Origin: Melioribacteraceae bacterium
GTDB lineage: Bacteria > Bacteroidota > Ignavibacteria > Ignavibacteriales > Melioribacteraceae
Assembly (NCBI GenBank): GCA_035362835.1
Contig: DAOSDY010000001.1
Span: 744,001-808,000 of the forward strand
Length of the DNA stretch: 64,000 bases
Reading direction: 5' to 3'
The position numbers and the translations under genes are program-made. Shown here piece by piece: positions 28,882 through 38,121 of the stretch (its first letter is position 1; each line of letters begins with the position of its first letter). Under the pieces are notes generated by a model. The model made no database searches and had not been told where the DNA came from. It saw nothing but the letters and a program-made list of their open reading frames with translations.

Positions 28882-30594
28882 TTAAGTTGGATTATTTTCT
28901 CTCTTAACAGAAGGGACGAAATCAGCAGGTCTCCCCTTTCCCGGTAATCCAAGAATTTCACGCGCCCTGTCGAGTGCATCATCAATATTTCCGAAAACAT
29001 TCTCCTCTCCAAAAAGGTCGAGCAGTCCGGCCTGCGTCATAGCATAAAGCGGTTGCGTATGCACGCCTGAAAGGACAATAGCAGTACCCTGTTTTCTCGA
29101 ATCCTTATAGAATTCCTCCAGCGTATGCAGTCCTGTTGCATCAATTGCAGGAACATTGCGCATACGGATAATCCTCACTCTTGGCGGCTCTTCTATAACA
29201 TGCATAGCATCTTTGAATGTTGAAGCGGCACCGAAGAAAAATGGCCCGTTTACTTCAAATACTTCAACACTTTCCGGTACTTCACGATTGTTAATTGCAT
29301 TCGGATCGTACGATTCTTCCTCATCAGCTAATTCCCTGGTAATAACACCTACATTAGTAACCATAGCCATTCTTCTCATAAAAAGAATAACGGCTAGTAT
29401 CATCCCGATCTGAATAGCTATCGTTAAGTCAAAAATAACCGTTAACAGAAATGTAGTGATGAGAACCACCACATCGCTGCGCGGACTTTTCAGAAGACTT
29501 TTAAATGAACGCCATTCACTCATGTTATAAGATACAATAACAAGTATCGCTGCCAGCGTTGCCATCGGAATAAGTTTTGCAAGGCTTCCGAAAAAGAGCA
29601 TTATTAAAAGCAGTGTTATTGCATGTATGATTCCGGCAACGGGAGTTCTTCCCCCATTCTTTATATTCGTAGCAGTTCTGGCAATCGCACCGGTTGCCGG
29701 GATTCCGCCGAAAAGAGGAGAAACGATATTCGCAAGACCCTGTGCAATCAGTTCCATATTGCTTCGGTGCTTACCGCCAATCATACCGTCGGCAACAACT
29801 GCCGAAAGGAGTGATTCTATTGCTGCAAGCAGAGCAATTGTTGTTGCCGGTGCAATTAAATCTTTTACGACTGCTAGATTAATTTCGTAAAAATGCGGTT
29901 CGGGAATATTAGAGGGTATTTCGCCGAAACGGCTTCCGATCGTTTCCACCGGTATATTAAAAAGGTGGACAAGCAAAGTTGAAACAATTATTGCTATCAA
30001 TGAGCCTGGAATGCGGTGTGTTATTCTCGGCCAGAAAATCATTATTAGAAGCGATATTGCCGCGATGCCGAAAGCATAATAATTCAATGATGAAAGACTC
30101 TCTCCGTATATTATCCACTTCTCATGGAATTCCGACGGAACAGATTTAATTGCAAATCCGAACAGGTCTTTTATCTGGGTTGAAAATATGAGCAGAGCGA
30201 TTCCTGATGTGAATCCGACAACAACAGGATAAGGAATAAATTTAATAATAGAACCGAAACGCGCGAAACCCATTATTACCAGGATTACCCCGGCCATAAT
30301 AGTCGCTATCATCAAACCGGTCATTCCGTACTGCTGAATAATTCCGTAAACAATTACTATAAAAGCACCGGTTGGGCCGCCTATCTGCACCCGGCTTCCG
30401 CCGAAAGCCGATATAATAAATCCCGCTATTATAGCGGTAATAATCCCCTTCTCCGGAGTAACACCGCTCGCAATTCCGAATGCGATTGCCAGCGGTAATG
30501 CTACAATTCCCACTATTACGCCGGCTGTAAGATCCGGAAGAAATTGTTTCCGGTCATAATTCTTTAATGTTGTAAACAGTTTCGGCTTTAACAT
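28882..30594 (-). CDS. SulP-family anion permease with STAS domain
   Basis: A 570-residue protein from the ATG at 30594 (a TTG lies two codons upstream). The transport region (about 15-400) contains the SulP signature LPLAIAFGIASGVTPEKG and roughly 12-14 membrane segments. The C-terminal STAS domain (about 430-550) contains RMRNVPAIDATGLHTLEEF, where DATG replaces the DSSG phosphorylation-site motif of other STAS domains. SulP proteins move sulfate, bicarbonate or other anions; the substrate here is not determinable. It stands alone, with 165 bp before the adaptor gene. Confidence 0.9.
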   Translation of the reverse strand: MLKPKLFTTLKNYDRKQFLPDLTAGVIVGIVALPLAIAFGIASGVTPEKGIITAIIAGFIISAFGGSRVQIGGPTGAFIVIVYGIIQQYGMTGLMIATIMAGVILVIMGFARFGSIIKFIPYPVVVGFTSGIALLIFSTQIKDLFGFAIKSVPSEFHEKWIIYGESLSSLNYYAFGIAAISLLIMIFWPRITHRIPGSLIAIIVSTLLVHLFNIPVETIGSRFGEIPSNIPEPHFYEINLAVVKDLIAPATTIALLAAIESLLSAVVADGMIGGKHRSNMELIAQGLANIVSPLFGGIPATGAIARTATNIKNGGRTPVAGIIHAITLLLIMLFFGSLAKLIPMATLAAILVIVSYNMSEWRSFKSLLKSPRSDVVVLITTFLLTVIFDLTIAIQIGMILAVILFMRRMAMVTNVGVITRELADEEESYDPNAINNREVPESVEVFEVNGPFFFGAASTFKDAMHVIEEPPRVRIIRMRNVPAIDATGLHTLEEFYKDSRKQGTAIVLSGVHTQPLYAMTQAGLLDLFGEENVFGNIDDALDRAREILGLPGKGRPADFVPSVKRENNPT

Positions 30595-30787
30595 AAGCAA
30601 ATGTTTTTTAGGATGTAAAATTACCTGATAATCGGATAAAATGCGTGAGAAAATCTTGAATTAGATAACTTTACCTGAAGTTCATTCTGATAATTATCAA
30701 CACAGAATTTTTACTCATTCTTTCTGATATTGAGAATCAGAATCCGGGTTAGTACTTTTTCATCTAATTAGTATAAAAAAAATCAGG

Positions 30788-31414
30788 ATGGAAATGAAAG
30801 AGAACAAAAATCACTGGTACGACGGAATATTTTACGACAAACTGATAGCGCCGAATCAGGACAAATCGTTTGAACTGATTAAGAAAATCATCGGTTATGA
30901 TAAAACAATTTTAGATGCCGGTTGCGGTACCGGAAGATTTGCGTTTCAGATTGCTGATAGATGCCGTTTGGTTGATTCCGTTGACCTTTCGATAAAGAAT
31001 ATTCAGCTCGCTAACACAAAATTATCTTCAACAGGTTTTTCCAATATCAGATTTCATCACTCGGATTTATTAATGTTTCTTGGCGATACCGAAACACATT
31101 ACGATTACTCGGTTCTGTCTTATGTTATTCACGAAGTTGATTCTCACCTGCGCGTTGAAATACTCAGAAGCCTCTCGGAGAAATCTGACAACGTAATTAT
31201 AGCCGATTACCTCGTACCCAGGATTAAAGGATTCTGGAGCGTTTTAAATGAAGTAGTAGAATTTGCAGCAGGCAGTGATCATTACAGAAATTTTAAATCT
31301 TATGTAAGAGAAAACGGTGTTTATGGATTGGCTGAAAAAAGCGGATTGAAAATAAAGAAAGAGATTAAAAATGTTCCTTCAACAAGTCATATAGTAATTC
31401 TTACAAAAAATTAA
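30788..31414 (+). CDS. Class I SAM-dependent methyltransferase
   Basis: A 208-residue cytoplasmic protein with the SAM-binding motif I ILDAGCGTGRFAFQIAD, an acidic motif II around VDSVDLSIKN and motif IV DYSVLSYVIHEVD. The substrate is unknown. Its 3' end overlaps that of the convergent EamA gene by 4 bp. It is monocistronic and precedes the opposing operon, which also encodes a methyltransferase, though the two are only distantly similar. Confidence 0.85.
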   Translation: MEMKENKNHWYDGIFYDKLIAPNQDKSFELIKKIIGYDKTILDAGCGTGRFAFQIADRCRLVDSVDLSIKNIQLANTKLSSTGFSNIRFHHSDLLMFLGDTETHYDYSVLSYVIHEVDSHLRVEILRSLSEKSDNVIIADYLVPRIKGFWSVLNEVVEFAAGSDHYRNFKSYVRENGVYGLAEKSGLKIKKEIKNVPSTSHIVILTKN

Positions 31415-32289
31415 TCCCGGAGAATTAAAACAGCACCCAGCAGTATAAAGAGAACCGCAATAGTTTTTTTAATCATGTTCGAGTCTTTAAAAATCCTTCC
31501 GCCAATAATTGTCGCCCACAGTACGGAAGTTCGTTTCACAGCAAGCGTTAGCGCAACAGATGCCAGTCCGATGGATACGATCTGTGTAAAACGGTAGCCG
31601 ATTGTTAAAACAGATATAAGCGCAATCCATCCAAAATCCTTTTTATCAGCCAGCAGCCCGGAACTTTTAGAATCGCCTTTGCCGAATAAATATATGATCG
31701 TAAAAAGAATTGCGAAGAAGAGATGCTGAAATGCGGTTAATGAAACCGGCGTGAGATTCAACCTGATTAAAAGTAATTTATCCATAACCGAGGAAGCTGT
31801 GAATAATAATAGTGCTGCGAGTATGTACCGGTGGAATTTGGATCTGAAAAACACATTAAGAGGAAAGAGTATTTCCTTCAGGTTCTTACTTTCGAGGATG
31901 TAAGTCCCGGTCATTAATGATATAAGTCCCGCAACTTCCGGAAGAGATAGCGACTCGCCCAGGAAAATAAAAGCAAAGAAGGCAACAAAGCCCGGAGTTA
32001 AAGCAAGCAAAGGAAGCGCGTTGCTGATCTGCAGATTTTTTAACGCTGTCATTACACATAAAAACGCGGCAACGCCGATAACCGCTTTTACAAATAGAAC
32101 GGTTAGGTTATTCAGATTTACTGTGCCGTAATCGATGAAGAAGAAGAAAGGGATGGAGAAGAGAAGGTTAGCAATTGATAAGAGAAAGGAGAACTCCAGC
32201 GGACTTCTGTTAAAAAGAACTTTCTTCTGAGTGATTGCAGCAAATGCTGAAAGAAATGACGATAATAAAGCTATCAGAAACCAGGTCAT
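31411..32289 (-). CDS. EamA/DMT-superfamily permease
   Basis: A 292-residue inner-membrane protein with about ten membrane helices arranged as two five-helix EamA repeats (for example SFLSAFAAITQKKVLF, and SIGLASVALTLAVKRTSVLW in the second half). The drug/metabolite transporter family exports or imports small metabolites; the substrate is unknown. It is the last gene of an operon behind the TonB receptor, 39 bp downstream of it, which suggests an associated inner-membrane transport step. Confidence 0.85.
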   Translation of the reverse strand: MTWFLIALLSSFLSAFAAITQKKVLFNRSPLEFSFLLSIANLLFSIPFFFFIDYGTVNLNNLTVLFVKAVIGVAAFLCVMTALKNLQISNALPLLALTPGFVAFFAFIFLGESLSLPEVAGLISLMTGTYILESKNLKEILFPLNVFFRSKFHRYILAALLLFTASSVMDKLLLIRLNLTPVSLTAFQHLFFAILFTIIYLFGKGDSKSSGLLADKKDFGWIALISVLTIGYRFTQIVSIGLASVALTLAVKRTSVLWATIIGGRIFKDSNMIKKTIAVLFILLGAVLILRD

Positions 32290-32328
32290 AGTTACCGGAT
32301 TAGTGGTAAAAAATCAGAACAAAATTAA

Positions 32329-34701
32329 TCAAAAATCCGCGATTAATTTAACAAAGAAATTCCGTCCTGGCTCAAATATCAAATTCCCTCTTATGGTTGA
32401 GAGATGGTTTCTGTATTCTTTATTAAAGATATTCTCCACACCGGCATTAATTCTGATTCCGGAGCCGAATAAATCAAAGACACCGGAATTTACGGAAAGG
32501 TTGAGTAGTGCATAGCCCGCTGTTGATCTTTCACCTTCAGCAACGCTATTCTGTCCAAAACTATAATCCGATGAGATAACAATGCTGAGTTTACTGCTAT
32601 AAGAGAATTTAATACCCGCGCTTCCGTTCAGAGGCGGAATTTCTGGAAGATCTCCTCCGGAGGAAATATCATCACCTTTTACAAATGAAGAGATAAAGTA
32701 GAAAAGATGATCGGAATAGAAATTATAATCAGCACGGAAATCAAATCCGTATAATCTGGCTTTGCCTATATTGGTTTTAATAAAAGCATTCCTTCCATCG
32801 AAAAGACCGGGTATTTCTGAAACAAGATTATCGAAATAATTGAAGAAAATACTCGATACTATTTTTAATTTCAGCGAATAATAACGGAGGCCAAGATCGA
32901 CCGATTTCCCTGTTTCCGGATTCAAATAAGGATTGCCAACACGCACAAAACTTCCCTGATCAATAAATTGAAACCGCTCCTCGAGTGACGGAGAACGGAA
33001 TGAGAGACCAGTGGACAATGTAAGATCAAAATCCGGATTAAGAGAGTATTTCAATCCTATGTTAGCACTATAGGAATTTTCAACAGCTTCTGTCCTGTTC
33101 CAGATTATTGTCTGAGATGCAGGAGAATAATTCACAACTCCGTTGGTAATTTCGTAGACAGGATTATAAGTTGTCTCCCCCTCTATAAAGATTCTATCGT
33201 AACGCAAACCCGCAGTAAGCTGCAATCTGCCATTAAAGAATTGAGCATTATCCTGGGCAAATATTCCCAAACTTTTATACTTAGAATCCGGCAGCGGTTT
33301 TTCGCCGATAATTTTATTTACTGAAGAGACCAGATTCCCCTGCGGATTTAAAACTTCAATAAGCTGGTGCTTCTCGCGCCTTCCGTTATAAGTTCTATCC
33401 CAGTAGTCTATACCCGTAACAAGGTTGTTATCGTCAGTAAGGAGAAAATTTCCGTGAAGCTGCAGATTATTGTTATTATGATCTGCGCCCGGGAGAATTT
33501 TTAAAACGCTTACGCGCCTTGCGGGATTTGTACCCGATGCCGGAATATTCTGAACCGTATACGGAATATTCTCCACGTTTCTTTCAATCAACTGCCGGGA
33601 AAATTTCACGGAAAGCTTATAAAAAGATTTTGAAATATTCTGTATTTCATACCCCGCAGAAATCAATTCTCTTTTTTCATCCGGGTAACGAACTTCAGCA
33701 TTCACGGGAAAGATCGAAGCGCCGGGGATGCCAACGTCATTTGCCCTGAATAATTGATAATCAAATTTTAAAAGGTGATTCTGGAACGGAAAGAGATTTA
33801 ATCCCGCCGCTAGACTATAATCTTCGAACTGGCTGTTTTGAAGTTCCCCCGCGGGTGTTTGTGTGTTCCCTGCTTTCCTGTAAGAAGCAGATAATTTTGA
33901 AGACCAGAAAGAGCTTCCTCCGGTAATCAAACCCGATACAGCTGACAAATTATTAACCGAATTAAACCCTGCGGCAATGTTGCCGTTAAAACCAAGTTCA
34001 TCATAAAGTCCGGGTGAGCGGGTAATTATATTAACAATTCCACCGGTGGCGCCGGAACCGTATAGAGCCGATGATGCTCCTTTAATTATTTCAATCCTCT
34101 CGATGTCGTTAGTGTTAAATAGCGAAAGCCGGGCAGCAATATCTGTTGATGTTGCAATCCTGTTTCCATCTACGAGTGTAACAAGATTGTCGCGGTTCAA
34201 TCCGCGGATACTGATTTCTGTTCCCCAGATACCGTCGCGCATAAGTGAGATTCCAGGTTCTTCTTTTAAAATATCCGGAAGAGTTTGAAATGGCTTATTC
34301 TGAATTGCATCCTTTCCCAGAAGCAATTCCGAATAAGGAGAGTTGCGCAGAAATTTATCGGTTCTGTCGGTACTTACAATCACTTCATCGAGTTCTACCG
34401 GTGAGGATTCCATGTAAAAATCCTTTGACACAACTTCGCTACGAATCAACACCGAATCGGTTACGGGCAGATAACCGAGCCTGGATACTTTTACCTGATA
34501 TTTACCCGCGGGCAGAAATTTGATTGAATAATATCCGTCATTATTAGAATAGGCAACAGGATAATTGGGAATATAGACAACCGCTCCCTGAACAGGTAAT
34601 CCGCTTTTAGAATCTATTATCGTTCCTCTTAAACCTGCTTCCTGTGCATATATTAAAGAATAAAACTGAAAAATCAATAGTAAAAGAATCCTAAATTTCA
34701 T
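32329..34701 (-). CDS. TonB-dependent outer-membrane receptor
   Basis: A 790-residue receptor with signal peptide ending SLIYAQ. It has a CarboxypepD_reg-like domain (about 22-105; GTIIDSKSGLPVQGAVVYIP), a plug domain (about 110-230; LPDILKEEPGISLMRDG, GASSALYGSGATGGIVNIIT) and a 22-strand-type barrel ending FFVKLIADF. It imports a scarce ligand through TonB energy. Plug and barrel resemble metal-chelate and B12 receptors, but the ligand is not known. The ATG overlaps the end of the upstream methyltransferase gene by 11 bp, so it is translationally linked to that gene and the ArsP_2-like exporter gene. Confidence 0.93.
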   Translation of the reverse strand: MKFRILLLLIFQFYSLIYAQEAGLRGTIIDSKSGLPVQGAVVYIPNYPVAYSNNDGYYSIKFLPAGKYQVKVSRLGYLPVTDSVLIRSEVVSKDFYMESSPVELDEVIVSTDRTDKFLRNSPYSELLLGKDAIQNKPFQTLPDILKEEPGISLMRDGIWGTEISIRGLNRDNLVTLVDGNRIATSTDIAARLSLFNTNDIERIEIIKGASSALYGSGATGGIVNIITRSPGLYDELGFNGNIAAGFNSVNNLSAVSGLITGGSSFWSSKLSASYRKAGNTQTPAGELQNSQFEDYSLAAGLNLFPFQNHLLKFDYQLFRANDVGIPGASIFPVNAEVRYPDEKRELISAGYEIQNISKSFYKLSVKFSRQLIERNVENIPYTVQNIPASGTNPARRVSVLKILPGADHNNNNLQLHGNFLLTDDNNLVTGIDYWDRTYNGRREKHQLIEVLNPQGNLVSSVNKIIGEKPLPDSKYKSLGIFAQDNAQFFNGRLQLTAGLRYDRIFIEGETTYNPVYEITNGVVNYSPASQTIIWNRTEAVENSYSANIGLKYSLNPDFDLTLSTGLSFRSPSLEERFQFIDQGSFVRVGNPYLNPETGKSVDLGLRYYSLKLKIVSSIFFNYFDNLVSEIPGLFDGRNAFIKTNIGKARLYGFDFRADYNFYSDHLFYFISSFVKGDDISSGGDLPEIPPLNGSAGIKFSYSSKLSIVISSDYSFGQNSVAEGERSTAGYALLNLSVNSGVFDLFGSGIRINAGVENIFNKEYRNHLSTIRGNLIFEPGRNFFVKLIADF

Positions 34702-35308
34702 TCTGCTTTTTTCTCCCCCGAATAATGTAGCCGGTATTCAATTTCATTTTAATCTCTGTGATATCAGAAAAATTGTCATAAACAAAATTCCGCAATTGCT
34801 CCGGTGAAAGGGATCCGCGCCTGTGAAGTTTTCCGGATTTAACCATATGTACTCTGTCCATAATATCAAAACCTCTTTCGTTGAAATCTGCCAGAATAAA
34901 TGTTCCTTCAGGTGAGCGGAGACGGGATAATTGATTAAGACAGGTTTCCGGATTATCAAGCTCGTGAATTGTATTCATACAAACAATATTTCCAAAAGAA
35001 CTCTGCGCAAAAGGAATTTTTTCGAGGTTCAATTTAATAAAAGTAACTCGGGTAAGAAATGACTCTGAAATTCTGCTGCGGGCTTCACTTATCAATTCGA
35101 GGCTGGAGTCACCAGTTACAACATTGAATCCGGATCTCGATAAAATTGAAACAGCTCTTCCTGTTCCTGTTGCAACATCGAATATAATCCGGTTCTTATT
35201 CAATCCGGCAGCGTTTATAAATTCAACGTATTCATCTATCAGACTGTAACCTAACTCCTCAAGTATTAAATCACTTTCCGATTTATGAATTCTTTTGAAA
35301 TCCCTCAT
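34691..35308 (-). CDS. Class I SAM-dependent methyltransferase
   Basis: A 205-residue protein with the SAM motif IIFDVATGTGRAVSILSRSG, the acidic residue at NVVTGDSSLELI, and NIVCMNTIHELD. Its start overlaps the exporter gene stop by one base and its end overlaps the TonB receptor start, so the three genes are tightly coupled. This suggests that it methylates, or otherwise acts on, the compound or metal handled by that transport system. No ArsM-type cysteine pairs were seen, so arsenic methylation is unlikely for this one. Confidence 0.82.
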   Translation of the reverse strand: MRDFKRIHKSESDLILEELGYSLIDEYVEFINAAGLNKNRIIFDVATGTGRAVSILSRSGFNVVTGDSSLELISEARSRISESFLTRVTFIKLNLEKIPFAQSSFGNIVCMNTIHELDNPETCLNQLSRLRSPEGTFILADFNERGFDIMDRVHMVKSGKLHRRGSLSPEQLRNFVYDNFSDITEIKMKLNTGYIIRGRKKQNEI

Positions 35309-36147
35309 TAGTACCCCAGTAAATAGATTAGCAGACCAAGGATCAGTCCGAACGTCATGTTGAATAGTTTAATTTTTATTGAGTCTTTAACCGAATAAGA
35401 AAGCATAGGAAGCATTCCATGACCATCCTGAACTATTGAACTGGCAAATAAAACCGAGAACGGAATAAGCCCTTTGGAAAAGAGCATTACAAAAATAAGA
35501 TGGGGACCCGATTCCGGAAGAATCCCTATAAGAGCGGCAAGAATGAGAATCACAAAAGTGTATTCAGATGTTATACTTTTCAGATCAACAAGATTAATTG
35601 CGTACTCAACTGAAAGAAGGGCCCCAAAAGTCCAAAGAAATATTTTTACAAGATGGCCTTTAATTATATGTTTCCAGATATGATCCTTAAAGTAATGCCT
35701 GTACCCCTCGTGCCCGGGATGATATTGTTTAAACTCGCAGTCCGTACATGTTTTTATGTTGAATTTTTTTACAAGGAAATCCGTGAATAAACCCGCAAAG
35801 ACACCCAGGACAAATAGAATTCCGAACAAAAGAAGGGCGGTATCGGGAAACATAGCAAGCATTACAAACTGTTCATCACCTGCGGTTGCAAGCATCATAC
35901 CTGTAAGAGCGCCGAAACTAATCATTCCGTGGATATAAAGAGAAACTCCGGCAAACGATCCGAGGCACCCGGGTGCGGCACCTAAAAGTGAGGAAACAAT
36001 GTATTGCTTCCATCTGTTTCCTGTCTGAAGAATCTGAACTAATTTACCTCTGGTCTTAACATTAATAATATCGACCACGACCATCATTATAAGGACAAAG
36101 GCGGTAACCTTTAGGGATTCTTTAAATACGCTAAACAATAATTCCAT
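35308..36147 (-). CDS. ArsP_2-type 10-TM heavy-metal/arsenic exporter (putative)
   Basis: A 279-residue membrane protein from the ATG at 36147. The opening VFKESLKVTAFVLIMMVVVDIIN matches in kind the family annotated as putative 10-TM heavy-metal exporter ArsP_2 and as putative manganese transporter. About eight to ten hydrophobic segments are visible, and a central hydrophilic loop carries a Cys/His-containing stretch (TCTDCEFKQYHPGHEG) that could bind metal. It heads the minus-strand operon with a methyltransferase, TonB receptor and EamA permease. The transported ion is unknown. Genes for a separate arsenic system lie 11 kb away. Confidence 0.7.
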   Translation of the reverse strand: MELLFSVFKESLKVTAFVLIMMVVVDIINVKTRGKLVQILQTGNRWKQYIVSSLLGAAPGCLGSFAGVSLYIHGMISFGALTGMMLATAGDEQFVMLAMFPDTALLLFGILFVLGVFAGLFTDFLVKKFNIKTCTDCEFKQYHPGHEGYRHYFKDHIWKHIIKGHLVKIFLWTFGALLSVEYAINLVDLKSITSEYTFVILILAALIGILPESGPHLIFVMLFSKGLIPFSVLFASSIVQDGHGMLPMLSYSVKDSIKIKLFNMTFGLILGLLIYLLGY

Positions 36148-36212
36148 AATCAACTCGAGGCATTTAATAATATAACATAGTTAGATGCCGGTAATAGTAA
36201 ATCGACTCTTAT

Positions 36213-36935
36213 TCAATCAATAATAAATTTCTTTCCTGTTCCGGCTTTTACAAGATCACTTCCGAATACATCCTGAAAAATTCCGCGGGCTTTATCCCCT
36301 GTACAATGAGTCGGTGCAACAGTTAGTATATCCATTTCAAATAGTTTTCCGACTACATCGGTGATTTCATCTTCGTTTAATCTGAAGAGATGAAATCCTC
36401 CCAGGACAAGATATATTGCTTCATCCGGGAAATAATTCCTGACAACCTGCAGAATATTAAGAATGCCGGGGTGAGCACAGCCTGTAATAACCACAATACC
36501 GCTCGTAGAACGTATTGCGATTGCCTGCTCTGAAATGGGACCGATTATTTCACCTAGTGTATAGAAATCCGGAAACACTTCAGTAATTACCGAAACAGGT
36601 TTGAGACCCGCCCCTGATTTCCTAATCAATTCAGTCAGTTCCTCCGGAAAAGATTCCGGATAAAAAACATTTACCCTGGAATTATGATCAAGAAAATTCT
36701 TCAATCCGCCTGTATGATCATGATGAAAATGTGAAAGGAAAAGAGTATCGATAGATATGGGATCGATCCCGAGCTTATTCATATTCGATAAAAGAATATT
36801 ACCGTTATCTCCGGTATCAAAAAGTATTTTATTTAATCCGGTATCGATATAACAAGAGAAACCCCAATCCTGTTCTAATCCGCCTAACATCGGATTATTA
36901 TCGTACACCACGGTCAATTCAAGATTTTTGATCAT
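36213..36935 (-). CDS. MBL-fold metallo-hydrolase
   Basis: A 240-residue metallo-beta-lactamase-fold enzyme. The metal-binding motif HFHHDHTGG is intact, with further His/Asp ligands in TGCAHPGI and APTHCTGD. The layout (ELTVVYDNNPMLGGLEQDWGF near the N-terminus) fits the group related to 7,8-dihydropterin-6-yl-methyl-4-(beta-D-ribofuranosyl)aminobenzene 5'-phosphate synthase, often seen beside ORP-type genes in anaerobes. The substrate is not determinable. It is 41 bp downstream of the arginine decarboxylase gene on the same strand. Confidence 0.85.
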   Translation of the reverse strand: MIKNLELTVVYDNNPMLGGLEQDWGFSCYIDTGLNKILFDTGDNGNILLSNMNKLGIDPISIDTLFLSHFHHDHTGGLKNFLDHNSRVNVFYPESFPEELTELIRKSGAGLKPVSVITEVFPDFYTLGEIIGPISEQAIAIRSTSGIVVITGCAHPGILNILQVVRNYFPDEAIYLVLGGFHLFRLNEDEITDVVGKLFEMDILTVAPTHCTGDKARGIFQDVFGSDLVKAGTGKKFIID

Positions 36936-36976
36936 ATCCTGTAACCAGAATAATTTCCTAATAAATATTTATTACT

Positions 36977-37522
36977 TCATGGTAAAAGAATCGCTGCGGA
37001 AATAACTGTAGTCCACAATCCCTTTTTATCTCCTTCGGCTGTCTGTGTTACATTAAAAGTTTTTACAAACTTACCGGACATTTTAAAAACCTGTTCTCTT
37101 TCATTCCAGTCGGTCTCAGAGTCGAATTCAACTCCCAGAGTGGTTGCAAGCATCTGGGCTGCAAGATCTTCGGCATAATCACCGGCAATTCTTTCTTTGA
37201 CACCATACGGGTGGTATTCCGATAAGTATCCGTACTGTTTGCCATTGGTTGGAATTGCAACTCCAATGGACGATGCGATCAAACGATTCGGTTCGTTAGT
37301 AGAATTTCGCGCCATAACGGCAAATGTAATCTGTCCGGCACCTATTTCTCTAAGCCCATCCTGTTTTGTAATTCGCCTGCAACCGGGAGGATAAATGCTA
37401 CTTACCATAACCAGATTACATTTCTCAATGCCTGCATTTCTGAGTGCGGCTTCGAAGGAAGAGAGATAATCTTTATGTCTTCCCACACCTTTTGTGAAAA
37501 ATATTTTAGTCGGTACGTACAA
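36977..37522 (-). CDS. Pyruvoyl-dependent arginine decarboxylase
   Basis: A 181-residue PvlArgDC proenzyme that makes agmatine for polyamine synthesis. Self-cleavage is expected between Ser41 and Ser42 in the motif MVSSIYPPG, leaving an N-terminal pyruvoyl group on the larger chain. The catalytic Glu is in SEYHPYG. Length and motifs match archaeal and Chlorobi/Bacteroidota enzymes. The start codon is TTG, supported by a strong GAGGTGAG Shine-Dalgarno a few bases upstream. No other polyamine gene is in the window. Confidence 0.9.
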   Translation of the reverse strand: MYVPTKIFFTKGVGRHKDYLSSFEAALRNAGIEKCNLVMVSSIYPPGCRRITKQDGLREIGAGQITFAVMARNSTNEPNRLIASSIGVAIPTNGKQYGYLSEYHPYGVKERIAGDYAEDLAAQMLATTLGVEFDSETDWNEREQVFKMSGKFVKTFNVTQTAEGDKKGLWTTVISAAILLP

Positions 37523-37602
37523 TTTCTCACCTCATGTATTTGGATTAATAAATATTGAATTCCACCTTAAGAAGAAAAGATCTCCGAAACTTATATTTAG
37601 TT

Positions 37603-37629
37603 TTCGATCCCGCTCTTAACGGGATCGAA
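37603..37629. terminator. Perfect 10-bp hairpin between Dps and the arginine decarboxylase gene
   Basis: The arms TTCGATCCCG (37603-37612) and CGGGATCGAA (37620-37629) enclose the 7-nt loop CTCTTAA. It lies 35 bp after the Dps stop in a 141-bp gap. No T tract follows on the minus strand, so an intrinsic terminator is not proven; it could be a processing, attenuation or partial-termination site splitting the operon. Confidence 0.5.
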
Positions 37630-37663
37630 TTGAAATATTTCTGATGGAACCTTAATTGATTTT

Positions 37664-38107
37664 TTAAGTCAGGCTTACCTTGAGCATCCAGATCTGTTTT
37701 TCAATCCATGCTACGTTATCATCCGCAATACCTGTTGTTGGAGCATCATTATTTTCTCCGGCCAATTTCGAAATTGATTTGAATTCTTCATTCATTAATT
37801 CGAAATCGGAAAGAACGGAACTCAACACCGTCTTACCGTCGAAGTCGTTCCTGTTTTCTTCCTTCAATGCGGCTGCTTTAAGGTAATCCTGCATAGTTGA
37901 AAGAGGTTTTCCTCCAAGCTGAATTATCCTTTCTGCAATCTCATCATATTGTTCAGCAAAGTAGTCATAATATCCTTCTGTCATTTCATGTATCGACTTG
38001 AAATTAATTCCTTTTACATTCCAGTGGTAGTTGTGAAGTTTTACATAGAGCAACTGGATGTTCGCCAGGTTTTTGTTTAGCAGTTCAAGTAAAGCATTAT
38101 TCTTCAT
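37664..38107 (-). CDS. dps: Dps/ferritin-like DNA-protection protein
   Basis: A 147-residue ferritin-like protein. The intersubunit ferroxidase residues are visible in HNYHWNVKGINFKSIHEMTEGYYDYFAEQYDE (quoted in two parts here: NYHWNVKGINFKSIHE, then FAEQYDE). The family forms 12-subunit shells that store iron and detoxify peroxide, and many bind DNA. AGGAG precedes the ATG. Its place in a run of metal-cofactor genes suggests iron and oxidative-stress handling in a largely anaerobic metabolism. It follows a NifX-type gene by 14 bp. Confidence 0.88.
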   Translation of the reverse strand: MKNNALLELLNKNLANIQLLYVKLHNYHWNVKGINFKSIHEMTEGYYDYFAEQYDEIAERIIQLGGKPLSTMQDYLKAAALKEENRNDFDGKTVLSSVLSDFELMNEEFKSISKLAGENNDAPTTGIADDNVAWIEKQIWMLKVSLT

Positions 38108-38121
38108 TTCTTTCTCCTTTT

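Noticed and set aside
30722..30742. Inverted repeat TTCTGAT-N7-ATCAGAA upstream of the methyltransferase at 30788
   Set aside because: Short arms in an AT-rich gap and no second copy noticed; could be chance.
34691..35308. This methyltransferase as a second ArsM
   Set aside because: It lacks the conserved arsenite-binding cysteine pattern seen in the 48841-49641 protein.
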